Shown piece by piece: positions 11,252 through 44,870 of a stretch of DNA of 64,000 nucleotides; the first letter of the stretch is position 1, and each line of letters opens with the position of its first letter. This DNA is from Anoplopoma fimbria. Its lineage: Eukaryota > Chordata > Actinopteri > Perciformes > Anoplopomatidae. Location: positions 5,214,320 through 5,278,319 of the forward strand of contig NC_072470.1 of NCBI RefSeq assembly GCF_027596085.1, given 5' to 3'. The notes beneath the pieces were generated by a model that made no database searches, was not told the origin of the DNA, and saw only the letters and a program-made list of their open reading frames with translations. The translations under genes were made by a program, and so were the position numbers.

Positions 11252-12197
11252 TGTTGGGATGACGATGACAACACAACATCATGTGGAGCAGACTGTGGAC
11301 CAAATCTGGGCCAGCGGGATTAGCGGCTCGTCGGATAAATTGCTTGATGAGGGGGCGGTGGGGGGATGGGTGTGTGTGGGTGTGGGTGTGTGAGTGTGGA
11401 GGTGAGTGGAGGTTAATCCATCCGAACCGACAAGACTCAGATATCGTAAATAAGGCGAGATATCTCAGAGGTGCTCCTTCACTTTGATTTTATTCCTGTA
11501 GGTGTTTCCAGTAGAGGGTGTGCGTTCGGTTTGTGTTTGCACATGTTTCACTAATGAAGTTTCACATTAAAGCGAAACTTTGCAAGCGCATGCAAATTCA
11601 GTGCACACAGAGGTGCAGGTGTGTCGTGCGGCACAGATGATGACGAAGCAGGATGGGGTTCGTTTGCATGAATTTGCATTAAAGTTGCTCATGTGCCTGC
11701 TTTCCGATTCAAATGTGGGTTGGATGAAGACGCGATGAGAGATAGAAAGAGCGGAACATTCCTTTAAACTCCCAATCAAAATAAGTGTTCGTTTTTATGC
11801 TGATATATTTAGATTGAGCGTTTGGAGATGGACTAACCTTTGTCAGCATCCGACTGTTCTGTTTCAGGGATGAGAGGGAAGCGTCTCCTTGGCGACCGGC
11901 GGCTGAGGGGGTGGGAGGGGTGGTTGAGAAACTGGGTCACCACCACAGATTAAGGGCCCCGGATCTGAACACACTCATGTTCACCAAAGATCACACATAG
12001 ACACTTCATCAAACACACTTTCTGCAGAAAACGTAGAGGAACTCTCCAGGTGAGAGACGAGACAGTGCAAGGTGCTTCAATATGGCCGTCCGCCAAAAGG
12101 TTTCCCTTTTAGAGGAAGCCAGAAGCCCATTAAAATAGCAAGGATTAGACTAAAGCGACAGCGGGACACTCATAAAGCCGTCCCTGAGACGCTGTTT

Positions 12198-12232
<35 letters not shown>

Positions 12233-13829
12233 TTTGCCCAAGTGATGCCCTGTATCCAGCTCTACTGATAACACACTTCTGTTTTACTAATGGAGGCAGA
12301 TGAAGCAACAGGGAGACGGAGAGAAACATACAGGGTGAGACCAGGAAGTCAGACGGACGCCTAAACTGTTACATTTAGAAGAATATTTGACAAAAAAGAC
12401 ACTTGGCCATGTTATGAAATTATTCAGGTTTAACATTTCAAGGCTACATATTTCTCGCGGCTGAAAAAAAACTTTGTGGATGGATATTTCTTATGCCATA
12501 TACAGAATGAGCTACAACGTTGGCATGATGATGTGTACTGAAATGCATCTTTAGCAGTCAAACCATTGACCGTTATTTTACCTTTACTACACTAAAAAGA
12601 GGAGCAAACGTATTATCCAACGGTGTGTTTATCTGCTCTAACGCATCGGCAAATTTTAGCGATCTCTACTGAAAATAACTGATAAACATAAAGCAGGAAA
12701 CAGGGTCGTCTTCCCTCTCGACCTACGACCTCGCGTCGGACAGAGACAGACACAAACATCTCTCAGCAGACAGCACTGATTTTCCGAGGCGTGGGACTAC
12801 AGATCCTGCAGGTCACAGTGAGGTCAACCTCTGGGATCAGAGCTCAGAGCCTGGCAGTCAGTGTCAGCGCCCCGACAAAAGACATGCGTAATGGTGTCGA
12901 GCAGCGTGTCAGGAAGACGTTTAAAAGGTCAATGCGACGCCTGTAGTGAAGCCGAGCATCACACAGGAGACAAAGAAGACAGTGACTTGAATCTGATTGC
13001 TCCTTTTCAGTGGACAAAGCTTCCTTACATATTTACACCCCATTTTATCCGTCCACGAGATGATTCCCCGCTCAAGCTTTCATGCAGAAAGCTTTTAACA
13101 CATTGGCTGCATGTCAACGACTCTCGCCTCCAGCTGAGCCGGTCGTAGGCGTAGAAATCATTTTACTGATGCTACTGATATGTATTTCAGTCGGTCCTTC
13201 TCCATGGCTATCTCATAAATGTGGTTTTTTTTTGGGCTTCTGCCTCTTGGCGGATTCAAACTGTTACGAGGACACATGAAAAGTTTTCTAGGAACTGATA
13301 GCATCGCTGAAAGACCTGAATTAGTGCAGCCTATCGGCCGGTGTTAGACGTCTCCATGGCAACAGCAGAGCCAGTATCACACGGAGATCAGAGCACTCTG
13401 ATGTTGGAGATGTGACCATCACGAGAGCTTGTTGCGGAAAAGCTTTGAAAGTGAAGTTTGAAATAATTTTTTACAGAGGTGTCCAGAGACTGCTGAGTTC
13501 TTCTTCTTCCTTTTTCTGCTTCGTGCTGCAACGTCCTCATTACTTTGGGACGACCCCATTTGGGCTCCACTTTTCTCTGTCTCGCTGTAATGAGGGAAGA
13601 CAGGCATTCGACAGGCACTCCTGGCTTTCCCTTTAATGGACGACAAGAGTTGTGGAGGCAGATAACAACGTCTGTGCAGCTGAGCAGGAGCTCCTTCTGA
13701 AGCCATGAACATAAGGCTTTGAATGCACACAAACACACTGTTCAAGGTTGAAACTATGGCTGAAGGGGATTATATGTGAATATGGACTCCCACCTCCAAA
13801 CACACTCACACATTTGATATGAGGAGCTG

Positions 13830-14130
13830 CACAAATTGCACAGATGTTCGTGGTATCCAGATGATGTTTCCAAATGACTTCGGTGACTCCATCATGAGGT
13901 TAACATTTGTGGTTTTGAGTGAAATGTCTCAACAACTACTGGGTGGATGGCTATGAAATGTGGCACAGATATTTGGTGATCCTACTGACTTTTAATCGAT
14001 TTAGATATTAAGCAAAGGCTAAGTAGCTAAACTTAACTTTTAAACATGGTTAACATTAAACCTGCTCAGCATTAGTGTGCTAGCATTGTCACTGCGAGTG
14101 AGAGCTGCTTGTTATAAACAGTTCAAGATT
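13830..14130 (+). repeat. Teleost interspersed repeat, copy 1
   Basis: The stretch has the pattern 'aaatgtctcaacaactactgggtggatggc-tatgaaatgtgg' and later 'taaacctgctcagcattag-gctagcattgtcactg'. Related copies lie at about 29935-30170 (reverse) and 55090-55315. I know this as a very common percomorph repeat but not by a secure name. Confidence 0.6.
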
Positions 14131-14378
14131 TGTCTTGAAGGAGGAAAGTGATATAGAAGAAAGAAAATAGATAAGACAAACAAATAAGATGTCTAGAAAT
14201 AGATAACAAACACAGACTTGTGTGTGTTTATATAAATATATATAAGAAAAGTGCAGTTTTCTTCTCCTTTGGTAATGCTGCACAACCCAATATGTCCGTC
14301 TAACAGTCAGGAGACTACTTTGATGTCTTTTCATAGGCGAAATTATTGACGTATTATGAGGACCACACACAGATGATG

Positions 14379-14503
<125 letters not shown>

Positions 14504-15214
14504 CAGGGTGATGGTGAAGAGTGCCAGGGAGCACTGTATCTCATTTTCTGGACAAGTCCTTAATCTGTGTGACCCAGCAAGGGATTATGGGGGTTCTGGG
14601 AGAAAAATGGGACTTGAAACTAACCCTTAAAGCCTAATAACTGACAGTTTGTATGTTTTTGTGTGATTCATTCTGAATACTCAATAAGTTTTTTTTCATT
14701 CCTATAGATTATTTTAACTGTAAAAAGGAATTATGCTATTTTCACTTGATTTATTCTTCTTTACCCACAAGAAAGGAGTCTCATTGACTACGCTTACACG
14801 CACAAAATATTACTTTTTGCTGTGTTTTTAAAGCTACACTTTTTTACCTCCATTATAGTTGTAGCTTGAGCTAACTGTGTGGCTCTGTTCCCAAAGCTTG
14901 CTTGTCTTAGAAGGAAGTAATCATTCTAAAACTATTTGGTCTTGTTCTCAGTAGTGTTTCATAGAGACAGACTTTGATTCATTTATGCAGCTGATCAGGT
15001 TTCCCCTTGGCTCAATATCAGAGAGCTATTCAAATGTCAAAAAGTCAGCGTGATGGGTGCCCAGCATATGGTGCAGACTGGGTGTTTATTTCAGCCCTCG
15101 GGGTAAATGGATCCACTAAATGTCATATTTGTCCTGTGAGCAGTTCTGGTGTCTTGGTGTTTTGTTGGATGAAAAGACATCAGCGGCCAGTGGGGTCACC
15201 TTTGTCTGCAGTGG

Positions 15215-15215
15215 G

Positions 15216-15259
<44 letters not shown>
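15215..15259 (+). repeat. (GT)n microsatellite
   Basis: About 20 GT units with one GC variant near the start. Confidence 0.9.
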
Positions 15260-15262
<3 letters not shown>

Positions 15263-16081
15263 GTGTGAGGGTGGGGGTTCCTGGACTGTTGTGTGGGCTG
15301 AGCTTTGTCTGAAACAGGGCCACGTGGGCCCGAATTAAAACCTTATTTAAGAGGATTCAGGACAGATGGTGTCCCATTGTTTCGGGACAATATTAAAAAA
15401 TGGGGTGAATGATGGAAAACAGCCCCCCTTCTCTACATAAACACACCCCACCCACTTTAAACAGGGGACTCACCTTGCTTGATTTCTCATTGGCCTGTGG
15501 CATTTTGCACTCAGCCAATCGGCTTCATCGGAGGCAAACAAAGAGCCCCCTCTAAACACAGTCTGACACATGGCTGTTTAGCATATAACAAGCTCTGATT
15601 GGTCAAAGGTGATCCAATCAAAGTCAAATCAATTTAAGTGAACCTGTTCTTTCTTCAAGGGTAAACCAAATAAAGTGTATTGAAGTAGCAATAGGGGTTT
15701 ATTAACAATGAATAGAAACATGTCGCCATGCTAAAGCAGGGAACTGAGCATCCTCCTCGGTGTGTGTTTATTCTAATGGGAATAATATCTGGACAGCATC
15801 GGAAATGAGTTTTGCAACTGGCTTGTTTTGACTTAATCAACATATTTGTCCTCTGCGCTGATTTGATGCTGACACAAAACATCTAAAAGTGTTGATGGGT
15901 GTTTTGTTGTGAGCAAGAAAACAAAAAACCACAATGAGTCCTCTCACTCTCTATCTTACACTCTCTTGAAGACACTGGATCATCTTTTTATTTCCCTCTC
16001 TTCGCCTCCTTCCCTTCCCTCAACGACTCTCTCAACTCACCAGATGGAGAGGGGGCGGTGAGTGTGTGGTTGTATGTGTGG

Positions 16082-16082
<1 letters not shown>

Positions 16083-16147
<65 letters not shown>
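16083..16147 (+). repeat. (GT)n microsatellite, compound
   Basis: Two GT runs separated by a short TTTGTGTATAT segment, about 500 bp upstream of the GPM6B ATG at 16606. Confidence 0.9.
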
Positions 16148-16442
16148 ATTCATGCATGCATGGTTACCCATGAGTTTGCATATTTCGATTTCCTGTCCAT
16201 ATTGTCCATATATCCTCCTCTGCTTCACCCTAACAAAGAATATAACCCAAGATAAGTCATTTTCACCTGCAGACCAGCAGCCAGAGGAAGCCATGGATGA
16301 CACAAAATGACAGGAATAAAACGTGAACCAGCATCATTTTCTCCACAACGTCAAAGAGAAGGTTTATCTGGCAAATAAATCCAATCTGACAGCGCCTTTG
16401 CATCATGAGACTGGATTGTTAATATACATAGAGAGACAGAGC

Positions 16443-16605
16443 TAAGCTTTAACTGGGAGGAGGAGGAGGAGGAGGAGAGAGAGGGAGGGTGTGTACAAGG
16501 AGAGAGAGAGAGAGAGAGAGAGAGCATCGAGTCACCAGGATAGGCTCCACCATCCACAGACTGTAAGGTACAAGTGCCACAAGGAGACTATATTCCTCTG
16601 AAATA
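16443..16605 (+). promoter_or_regulatory. GPM6B: GPM6B 5' UTR / promoter-proximal region of first exon 1b
   Basis: The stretch before the ATG at 16606 holds a (GGA)n run (about 16456-16478) and an (AG)n run (16499-16524). Purine-rich leaders of this kind are common before vertebrate neural genes. No TATA box or start site can be fixed from sequence. Confidence 0.4.
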
Positions 16606-36933
<20,328 letters not shown>

Positions 36934-39360
36934 GGATGAGCGATCCTCACCCGACGCCACCCATCTCCTCTCCCCTCCTCACCCCCTACACCCCCCTTTC
37001 CCTCCGTTGAAAACAAAACCACTTCGGTCATGTTTGATAGTTCCCCCCCCCAACCTCCTGATCCTCCATCCTCTTCCCTTCCACAAAGAGTCGTGTGCTC
37101 ACGCCAGAAGGGAGGAGAATAGAGGATCGGGAGACGCGGTGGGCCCTGACGGAGGTAGATGCTTCAGAACGGTCGAGCTCGCCCCGCCCGGGTTTCGAGC
37201 TCAGGTGCGTTACAATCGGTTTCAGAAGCGTCCCTCCCGCGTGCTTTTTTTGGGGGGGCGGCGGCGGCTCGTGAACGTGCCCCCCCTCCCACCCCCTCCT
37301 CCGGCTGTGATGGCCTCGCGCCCTGAGCCAGCACAGCCCCTCACAACACAACAGCTCCTAAAAAATAAAAAAAAACATTGTTCACTGTCTGCTTTCAGCC
37401 ACAGGGAGAAGCCAGGCAGCGACCAACTTCCTCCGGTTTTTTTTTGGTGTTTTATATGCATATATATATGAATATGAATATATTGTGCGAATGTGTACGA
37501 ATGTTGTTGTTTTTTTTAATACTCTCTGAAAAGTATGCCAGGTACTATTACGATCTTTAAGTTTTTGCGCTCATTGTTTTTTTTCTCCTCCTTTACTTTC
37601 TTCTCCATTTTTGACTTTTTATTGCTAATGCTCGATACGTTGTTGCACTATTACCAAACATAAAAAATAATAAGGGAGAATCCTTCAAAAACACAAAGCC
37701 CCCCTGTGATAGAAACATATAAAAGACTCAAATCATGTGGTATCTCAAGGATTATTGTGCTTTTACATGATCAGAGTTTATTTATCTGCTAAGGTATCAA
37801 CCGTTTATTTGAGACCAGAGGTGTAGCAAACTTTTATTAAAGGATTATTTTTGGGAAATACGCTTTTTTGCTTTCTTGTCGAGGGTCAGAGGTGAAAATT
37901 GAGACCAATCTCTGAACGCAAAGTAGTATTTTGTAACTCCTGGCAAGAAAGTGAACAAGCGTGTTCAGACCTTTATGGGTTTTGCTACACTCATCACCAG
38001 CGGCAGCAGAAATCAAACATAAATCCATCCGGGTCTTTTGACACACAAAAAGACACACACCTCAGGTATCAAACCAAATCTGATTTAAAGCCAGTTGTGT
38101 TCTCTTCCCAAAAGCTTCAACCATCTAAACACAAACCTTTACCAGATTTGGTACGCTGTCCTGTGTGAATTATACAGTAACAAGCCGGTTCTACCATTTT
38201 CTAACTCCTTTTTCTGAATGAAGTTCACCTGTAAATAGCTGAACCGCCCGAAAAGATCTCGATTCAGTGCTCGGCCACACTCTTCTTTATTTTTTTTCCA
38301 CAGATATATGTAAATGTACCCTTTGAGATATGTGTTTAGCACTCAAATACTAGTTCTGCATTTGATATAATAATTGTAATGTAACATCTTAAATGATATG
38401 TCGTGAGCGGGATGCAGTGCAGTTATGATATGATACGATGGATTGAGGTGCTTGTGACGTATACATTTAAAAATGTGATAAAAAAAATATGGATTTTTAA
38501 TGTTTTATCAGTTTTAGGCAGCTGAGTTCTTCTTGTGATTCAGTAATTATGATTTTATGGAACTTGTTTGTGCTTATTTTTTTTGGGTTGCCAGCCAAAT
38601 GACTGACTCATCAACATGTGAGTTGAGAGAAAAAGTCCCTTTTCTTTTTGTTTTATTAATTTTTTTTGACGTCATGCCTCTCATATGAGCCACAGAGACT
38701 GTTTTGGATGTTTACACTCTGAATAAAAACAAGTCAGGAATTTTCATACATTAATTTTATAATCAGATATTGTTTAATAATCATGAACTATATTCTATAT
38801 TGATCATCACTGGTTAGTTTACCCTAAAAAAAATACACAAAAAAAACACTGAAGAAGACAAATATTTGAACTTTGATGAGAAGAAGCATGTCAGTATCGT
38901 CCATGTGTGCAGCTGTCTATTCTGTATAAAAAAGGACTATATTGCCATGTGTGTTATGTTTGATAAATATACGTGCTTTGCCACCAGGTTGATGTAAAGG
39001 CAAACTTCAATTTCCTATAAGACGATTGCGTGTCAGGGTGTTGTTGTTTCCTCGTTATTTGCATGAAGGAGACATGACTGTGTCTTTGCAGTTTTTTCAG
39101 GTGATGTGTAGTCAATCGTACTGACAACTATGGTAGGCGGTGTTTGCCCCCCCTCTCTTCCTCCACATGACCCCCCGACCCTCCCTCCCTCTATTTCAAC
39201 CCGCCCTTTTCTAAAGAAAACTCCATTGTACTTTGATGGCATTGTAGTCCCCGTAGGTGTTTCATTATGGTTTCATTTTTTAAGTTGGAAATAGTTCTAT
39301 GACTCCTATATAGTGATGATTTTTGTAACCTTCTCTAGTAAAACCGATATTTTTTATTAT
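36934..39360 (+). other. GPM6B: GPM6B 3' UTR (end uncertain)
   Basis: The stretch after the stop has C-rich tracts, then T/A-rich sequence with several possible poly(A) signals: AATAAA at about 37366 and 38722, and an AGTAAA variant at about 39339. M6B transcripts in other vertebrates have long 3' UTRs, so the distal sites are plausible. A MITE-like fragment lies within it at 37830-37985. Confidence 0.45.
37830..37985 (+). repeat. MITE-like fragment in the GPM6B 3' UTR
   Basis: 'gggaaatacgcttttttgct' and 'ttgtcgagggtcagaggtga' match the left half of the family seen at 19565 and 20488, and 'ctcctggcaagaaagtgaac' gives an inverted-like end. Confidence 0.5.
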
Positions 39361-41405
39361 CGTGACACCGTTGTCTCCTGTCTCGTTCTTGTGTTTGGGT
39401 CTCTGAGGTGACTGTACTTCCAGTTTATGGTTAAAAAAACACATATACAGTTATATAAGTTATTTATATGAATTATATATATATTAATTGTTTGGTTTTT
39501 CTTTTGCCCGACCAACAGTCCAAAACTCAAATATATTCTAAGGACCATCGTGTCAGACAGCGAAGGGCAGAAAATATTAACATGCAAGAGGAAATGTTTC
39601 CATAATCTACTATTCAATACTCAAAAATATTAAATGTTTGCTTAATGCATCAATCAAAATAAATTCTACTCATTTATACTTCAATATAAAGCAGTTGACA
39701 AATTAATTATAACACTAGTAAATAAAAAAGAAATCCTACTTTCCAAAGTTGGAAGCGTTTGTGTGCTGTAATCATGAAGCATCTCCTGCAGCAGGTGAAG
39801 CTAATGGACTTAATTGCCTCCTGTGTCAACACAATAGAGAAACACACATAGTTCATCCACACAGGTGATTTCACTTATGTTGCCTGATTAGGCCTCTGCT
39901 CAGTATGTGTGTGAGCAAACCAGCTGTATTAGATTTCCATCTCCCTCATTCATCAGTTTTGTTTTGAAACAAAACATATTTTTTATTCTAGATAACATTT
40001 AGTGAGCCCCCGTTATGCTCTGAAAAGCTGAACAATAAGTGAAAACATCTGTGTGTCCCTGAATTCACTGTCTTTACCTTTGAGATGGAGCAAGCTCACC
40101 AACGTTACTGTGAAGCCACACACTTCTGATACGAGGGCGCCATCTTGTGGACAAAGGGGGCACTGCTTTCAAATGTAAAAAAAAAAGTGAGATTTTTTTT
40201 TCCAGTTTTCCTGTTGGCTTCTGTTTTATTTCCAGTGTAAAAAAAAAAACTGTGTGTGTCATTGGCCTTAAACAAGGTACTGCTAATGAAGATTATACAT
40301 GAACAGGCCACAGTGTCATTAGAGTCATTTGATTTTACAACTAAAGCTTCAGGTCATAGTGAGAGAAGAAGGAACAAGAATCAATAAATACTGAAATACA
40401 GTAAATTAATATCTCCAGCAACAAATAAAAGTAGCTTAATTCTTCCTTAAAGAAACACAAAATTCCATCATCACTGGTGTTACCAAAAGTCTCGATATTC
40501 AAATCAACACGATTTTTTAAGATTTCTGTTTTGGCACTATCATCCCAACAGAAAAGAACAAAAGATTAAAAAACGATTACATCTAGTTGATCAAGTGACT
40601 AACTGTATAAACTTTAAACCACGAGTAGTCAATGTCGGTAATTGACTTTCTTATTTGTCATGTGTACCTTATATATGCTGTACTCCCAGAGTTTGAATTA
40701 TAGCTGGACTCTTTGTGCTCATAACAAAAAATATGACAATAACGATGTGAAAAAAAAAACCTTAACAGCACTCAGTTGTTTTCTCATGGTAGTTGAAAAT
40801 CATTTTGAGGGTGTGAGTCACAGTCAGAACCAAATCACAATATTGTAGCTGTAAACTAGCTGTGGTTGTTTCTGCTTCTAGAGGCAGACATTAATGTTTT
40901 TACTTCTGCTTTTGTGGGCTCAAACTTGTAACCACAGCTCCATCAGTGACTCTTTTTTTCCTTCAGCCTTTGTCAGGTTTTTCATCTTGAGGACTGCTAG
41001 TTCTTATCACAGAAACCCCAACACAATCACAATCACTCACTACCGGCCTTTAACCTTCAGGTATGACCCAGTTATGTCCACCTCTGATACAACTGAGGTC
41101 ATCACTGACCACAAATTAATCCATACAATGTGTCAGAAATATCATTCTATTAACTGACCATCAATGCTTTGTATAAATTAATAATCATATTCCTAAATAG
41201 GGATTATCAGAGTTTGGAAGTGATTGGTTGAGAGTTTTTTGTCCCTTGTGTGGTGTAAATGCAGAATATTGGCACAAATATTGTCAGTTTTGAGCTAAAA
41301 AATATTCCGATCCTATCACACACATTTATCTGAGGGTTTCAACAGTTCCTCTTTTCTGCAAAGTCACAAACCACAAATGCAGAAGCATCACATTGAGCTC
41401 TGTGC
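39361..41405. other. Intergenic region between convergent GPM6B and RAB9A
   Basis: AT-rich sequence with no exon I can support; it must contain the RAB9A 3' UTR at its right end. A repeat fragment ('ccaacagtccaaaactcaaa') is at about 39510-39560. OFD1 and TRAPPC2, found here in human, are not visible. Confidence 0.5.
40133..40150 (-). promoter_or_regulatory. CTCF-like site, reverse orientation
   Basis: On the minus strand the sequence is CCACAAGATGGCGCCCTC, fitting the CTCF core. It points towards the forward site at 3426, so the two are convergent around GEMIN8 and GPM6B. Binding is inferred. Confidence 0.55.
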
Positions 41406-42011
41406 TCAGCAGCAGCTGGAGTCAGGGTGGCTCTTCCTCTGCAGGTCCACAGTGTTGGTGTGAATGAGGTGATCAGCTCTGTCGTCCAACGCCAGAATGC
41501 GACGTACCGCCTCCTCGAAGGCCGATGCCACATTTGTAGCATCCTTGGCGCTCGTCTCAAAGTACGGGTGGCCTCCGTTCTCCCGGCACCACTGCCGAGC
41601 GTCCTCCCCTGACACCTGCCGCTCCGGCACATCCAGCTTGTTGCCCAGCACCACGAAGGGGAAGTTGTCGGGGTCCTTTACGTCGGCGTAGTAGGTGAAC
41701 TCCTTCTTCCAGTTGGACAGGTTGCTGAAGCTCTGCCCGTCGTCCACGCTGAAGGTGAGCAGGCAGCAGTCGGAGCCGCGGTAGAACGGCGTGCGGAGGC
41801 TGCGGAAGCGCTCCTGGCCCGCCGTGTCCCAGATCTGCAGGGTGACGTGGTGGCCGTCCACCTCCAGCTCCTTGTTGAGGAACTCCACGCCTATCGTGTG
41901 GAAGAGGTGCGAGTCGAACTTGTTGGTGACGTAGCGGTTCATGAGCGACGATTTGCCGACGCCGCCGTCACCCAGGAGGATCACCTTCAGGAGGGTTGAC
42001 TTGGACATCAT
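41406..42011 (-). CDS. RAB9A: Ras-related protein Rab-9A
   Basis: One uninterrupted exon codes for 201 residues. Rab9 is a small GTPase of late endosomes that drives return of mannose-6-phosphate receptors to the trans-Golgi network. Visible motifs are the P-loop GDGGVGKS (14-21), the effector region with FHTIGVEF (37-44), WDTAGQE of switch II (61-67), NKLD (124-127), ETSAK (152-156), and the C-terminal CC (200-201) for double geranylgeranylation. The run FRSLRTPFYRGSDCCLLTFSVD is typical of Rab9 rather than Rab7. Two ATGs stand in tandem (42011 and 42008); the first has the better context. Human RAB9A also has its coding region in one exon with non-coding 5' exons; here an acceptor (TGTGTGCAG|TCGC) at 42070 fits that. 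The A paralogue is chosen because TCEANC and GPM6B flank it. Confidence 0.95.
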   Translation of the reverse strand: MMSKSTLLKVILLGDGGVGKSSLMNRYVTNKFDSHLFHTIGVEFLNKELEVDGHHVTLQIWDTAGQERFRSLRTPFYRGSDCCLLTFSVDDGQSFSNLSNWKKEFTYYADVKDPDNFPFVVLGNKLDVPERQVSGEDARQWCRENGGHPYFETSAKDATNVASAFEEAVRRILALDDRADHLIHTNTVDLQRKSHPDSSCC

Positions 42012-42069
42012 GGCAGCAGTTTGTGGGGTCAGGAGGAGAATCTTGGTCTCACTAGTCTACTCCAAGCGA

Positions 42070-42071
42070 CT
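42070..42071 (-). other. RAB9A: Splice acceptor of the RAB9A coding exon
   Basis: The minus strand reads TCTGTGTGCAG|TCGCTTGG, giving a coding-exon leader of about 58 bases before the ATG. It implies a separate upstream non-coding exon. Confidence 0.55.
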
Positions 42072-43798
42072 GCACACAGACACCAAAAATAGAAAAAGTA
42101 GTTCCACCGCACAAAAACTTCCTCTTAACTTAGAAAGCAAAGAGCAAAACATCAGTCAGTAGCTTTGTCTAAAAGGGCATAATACTGAGACACAGTGTAA
42201 TATGTACTTTAATAGGGCTGCAGTAACATGTGAGAAACTATTCTTACTACTTTTCTGACCTTAAAAGACCAAATCGATGAATGGAAAAAATTGTTTAAGC
42301 CCTACCACAGTCAAATTAAAAAACTAAGATAGGCTTACTTAAGTTAAATCTATCTTTTGTCACTTGAAATTATAATAAAAAGATTAACCTGAATAGTTTT
42401 AACAAATAATTTAAAAGTAAAGTGCTAATAGTGGAGTTACAATATTATTTTTTTTGCATATTAACACCTTTCACAATATGACTTTGCATGCAGTTTTGAA
42501 CTAATGTTGGTTTTCATCAGAAAATATTGTCTCAAACAAGACAGGATGATAAAATAATAACTTTGTCTGAATCGTTCAGTGTGTAGGTATGACTTCAGGA
42601 AAGATTTTATTGATTTTTACCTTTGGCCTCATAGATAAAGTTGTTCTTGAGATAAGAGCAGTCTGCTCACTTAATCACAGACAGCTTCTTTGGAAGTAAA
42701 ATCTATCTGTTTACATATTCCCTTAAGGACTGTAAGGAGAACTGATTAAATCTAGGATTAAAGCTAATCCTATTAAAACAGCAACGACCCACTCATGACA
42801 CCACCCAATTAATGAACTTCCTACACTGTGTGTGTAATATGTGATGCATGAAACGATGCACGCCGTACATCACATGGACACTGATCACAGGACCAGTGAG
42901 TCGTCCACAAGTGATTCAACAACAGTAAAAAAAAAGAGCAACTCACTGTTAAATCAGCACACATTTCATTTTGTCAGCAATCTGTAAGAGAAAGAGAGAG
43001 AATTTAACTTTAAAGATCACCGTGAGGCAAAAAGGAGTTCACCCACTCACAGGATCAGCTGCAAAGAGAAGAAACTTATGGGGGTTTAAGCTCAAATTTA
43101 ATCAGCTACCACACACACGTGTGCACGCTTAACATACCAGTTTAAGCTTAATGGCACCATTCCACCCACATACCAGAACAAATCTGTCAGATGACAGTGG
43201 GAAATCCCTGCAGGAGCAAATGGGAGCGAGGAGGAGCTTTGTGGAAGTAGACGGAAAACAAAGTACTTTCAAAATAATAGTATATGTGTGTGGTCAACAG
43301 TAACCAGTGTGCAGACAAACTTCCTTCAAAGGAATTCCCCATCAAATACCACAAACAAATATGTGAAATCGTCACATTTGAGAAGCTGTAACCAGTGGAC
43401 ACTTGAAAATAGTTGTAGATTAATTTTCTAATTTTCTAATATATTGTAGTATATGTGTATATTACAAAAACAATATCTACTACTACTGTCCCAACATCCA
43501 ACAGTAGTGAACATGCATTCTGCAGCCAATGAGGACAACATCGGTCAAATCCACTGCTTGTTAGGAGAAGTTCGGATACTTTACAGAGTTTAACTAAATG
43601 AATGAAAGGAGGAGTTAAACTATTTTGGCTGCACTGTCACATGAAAGCAGTTTCTGCCCAAAGGTCCAAAATTGGGTCAAAGATGTCTTTGTCTTTAGAC
43701 CTTTAAACACAGACCGCACTGCTGCTCCTGTTGTTTCTTCTGCAGGAACATTAACATTATATGAAAGAAGAAACAATGCAATAAAAGCAGGAATGAAT

Positions 43799-43799
<1 letters not shown>

Positions 43800-43871
<72 letters not shown>
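43800..43871 (+). repeat. (AC)n microsatellite
   Basis: About 36 uninterrupted AC units. Confidence 0.97.
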
Positions 43872-43875
<4 letters not shown>

Positions 43876-44547
43876 AGTCATGTGCTTCATTCAACAGAGT
43901 GCTACTATTTAAATAAAAGGCTGCTCTTTGGGTCTTGAATATTTCCTCTGAGCCACCAATCACATGATTTCATTCAAACCTACAAAATGTACAATTTCCA
44001 TTAATGTTTAGGAGGGTTATAATTACATATTCAATAACACATTTACTATCAATACACAAGGTTTATGACACTTACAACATGGGGACAACAGCTGTTAAAA
44101 CATCAGTTTACAGTCCACAGTTAACTTTTGGAATGTGCAGAACATGTTTACTATTTAAAAAAATGATTAAATCATAATTAACATTTAATTACACCATAGT
44201 TTTGAGGTTCTAGCAGACCTGCATAGCTTTATCTCCATTTTGGTGTATTTTAACTACTCTTATTAAAATGTAAAGATGCATTTAATAGCATGACATGATA
44301 GCAGAAGACACAACATGATAGAAAATAAAAAAAATAGTCTTTACTCAAGTTACTCGTGCAGAAACCGGGAGATTAGTCTCAGTAAACGAGCATAAAGCTG
44401 CTCATAAAAGAGGTGGTTATCACTCTGAAACTAACATATATTGTAGTTAACAAGGTTGAATGTTGAAAACGTTTTACTTGTGTTCGGTCGCCGTCAATAT
44501 TTCGAGAAAATGATGGAAAAAAAAAGCAAAGCAAAGCAAAGAGGGTT

Positions 44548-44606
44548 TGTCCGATAACGGGCTCTATACCCTAACCCGTACGCGTCATCTGTCCGATAAC
44601 GGGCTC
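44548..44606 (+). repeat. 17-bp direct repeat near the RAB9A promoter
   Basis: TGTCCGATAACGGGCTC occurs exactly twice, at 44548-44564 and 44590-44606, 42 bases apart, in a CpG-containing stretch. Confidence 0.9.
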
Positions 44607-44699
44607 GCTAACTCGCTACTTTCCTGACCGACTAAAACGTCACCAAAATGACCATTTTAAAGACTGAAATTAAAAATGTTGCCTTCTCAGTGACTGTAC

Positions 44700-44870
44700 C
44701 TGTCCATGTGGCGGTCACAGCCCGGCTCATGCCTCTAGATCCCCCTCCTCCATCCCCGGTAAAGTGCTGCTGTCAGCCGATGCTCTCTGGCCCCGGAGCC
44801 GCTGATGAGGCTCACATGACCCGGGTCACGCCTCCTCATCATGCGCTCTGCTGGATGTCATTACAGACAC
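44700..44870 (-). promoter_or_regulatory. RAB9A: Candidate RAB9A promoter and first non-coding exon
   Basis: This is the most GC-rich patch between RAB9A and TCEANC, with a good minus-strand donor (GGACAG|GTACAG) ending an exon at 44700. It contains E-box-like CACATG and GGGTCACG motifs. The transcription start is not fixed, and a minus-strand ATG in the putative exon would be an upstream start. Confidence 0.4.

Larger units (their letters stand above)
42072..44699 (-). other. RAB9A: Probable RAB9A 5' intron
   Basis: Between the acceptor at 42070 and a donor at 44699 there is no coding exon. The region contains a repeat fragment (42205-42300), another at 43320-43400 and an (AC)n array at 43800-43871. 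Confidence 0.4.
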
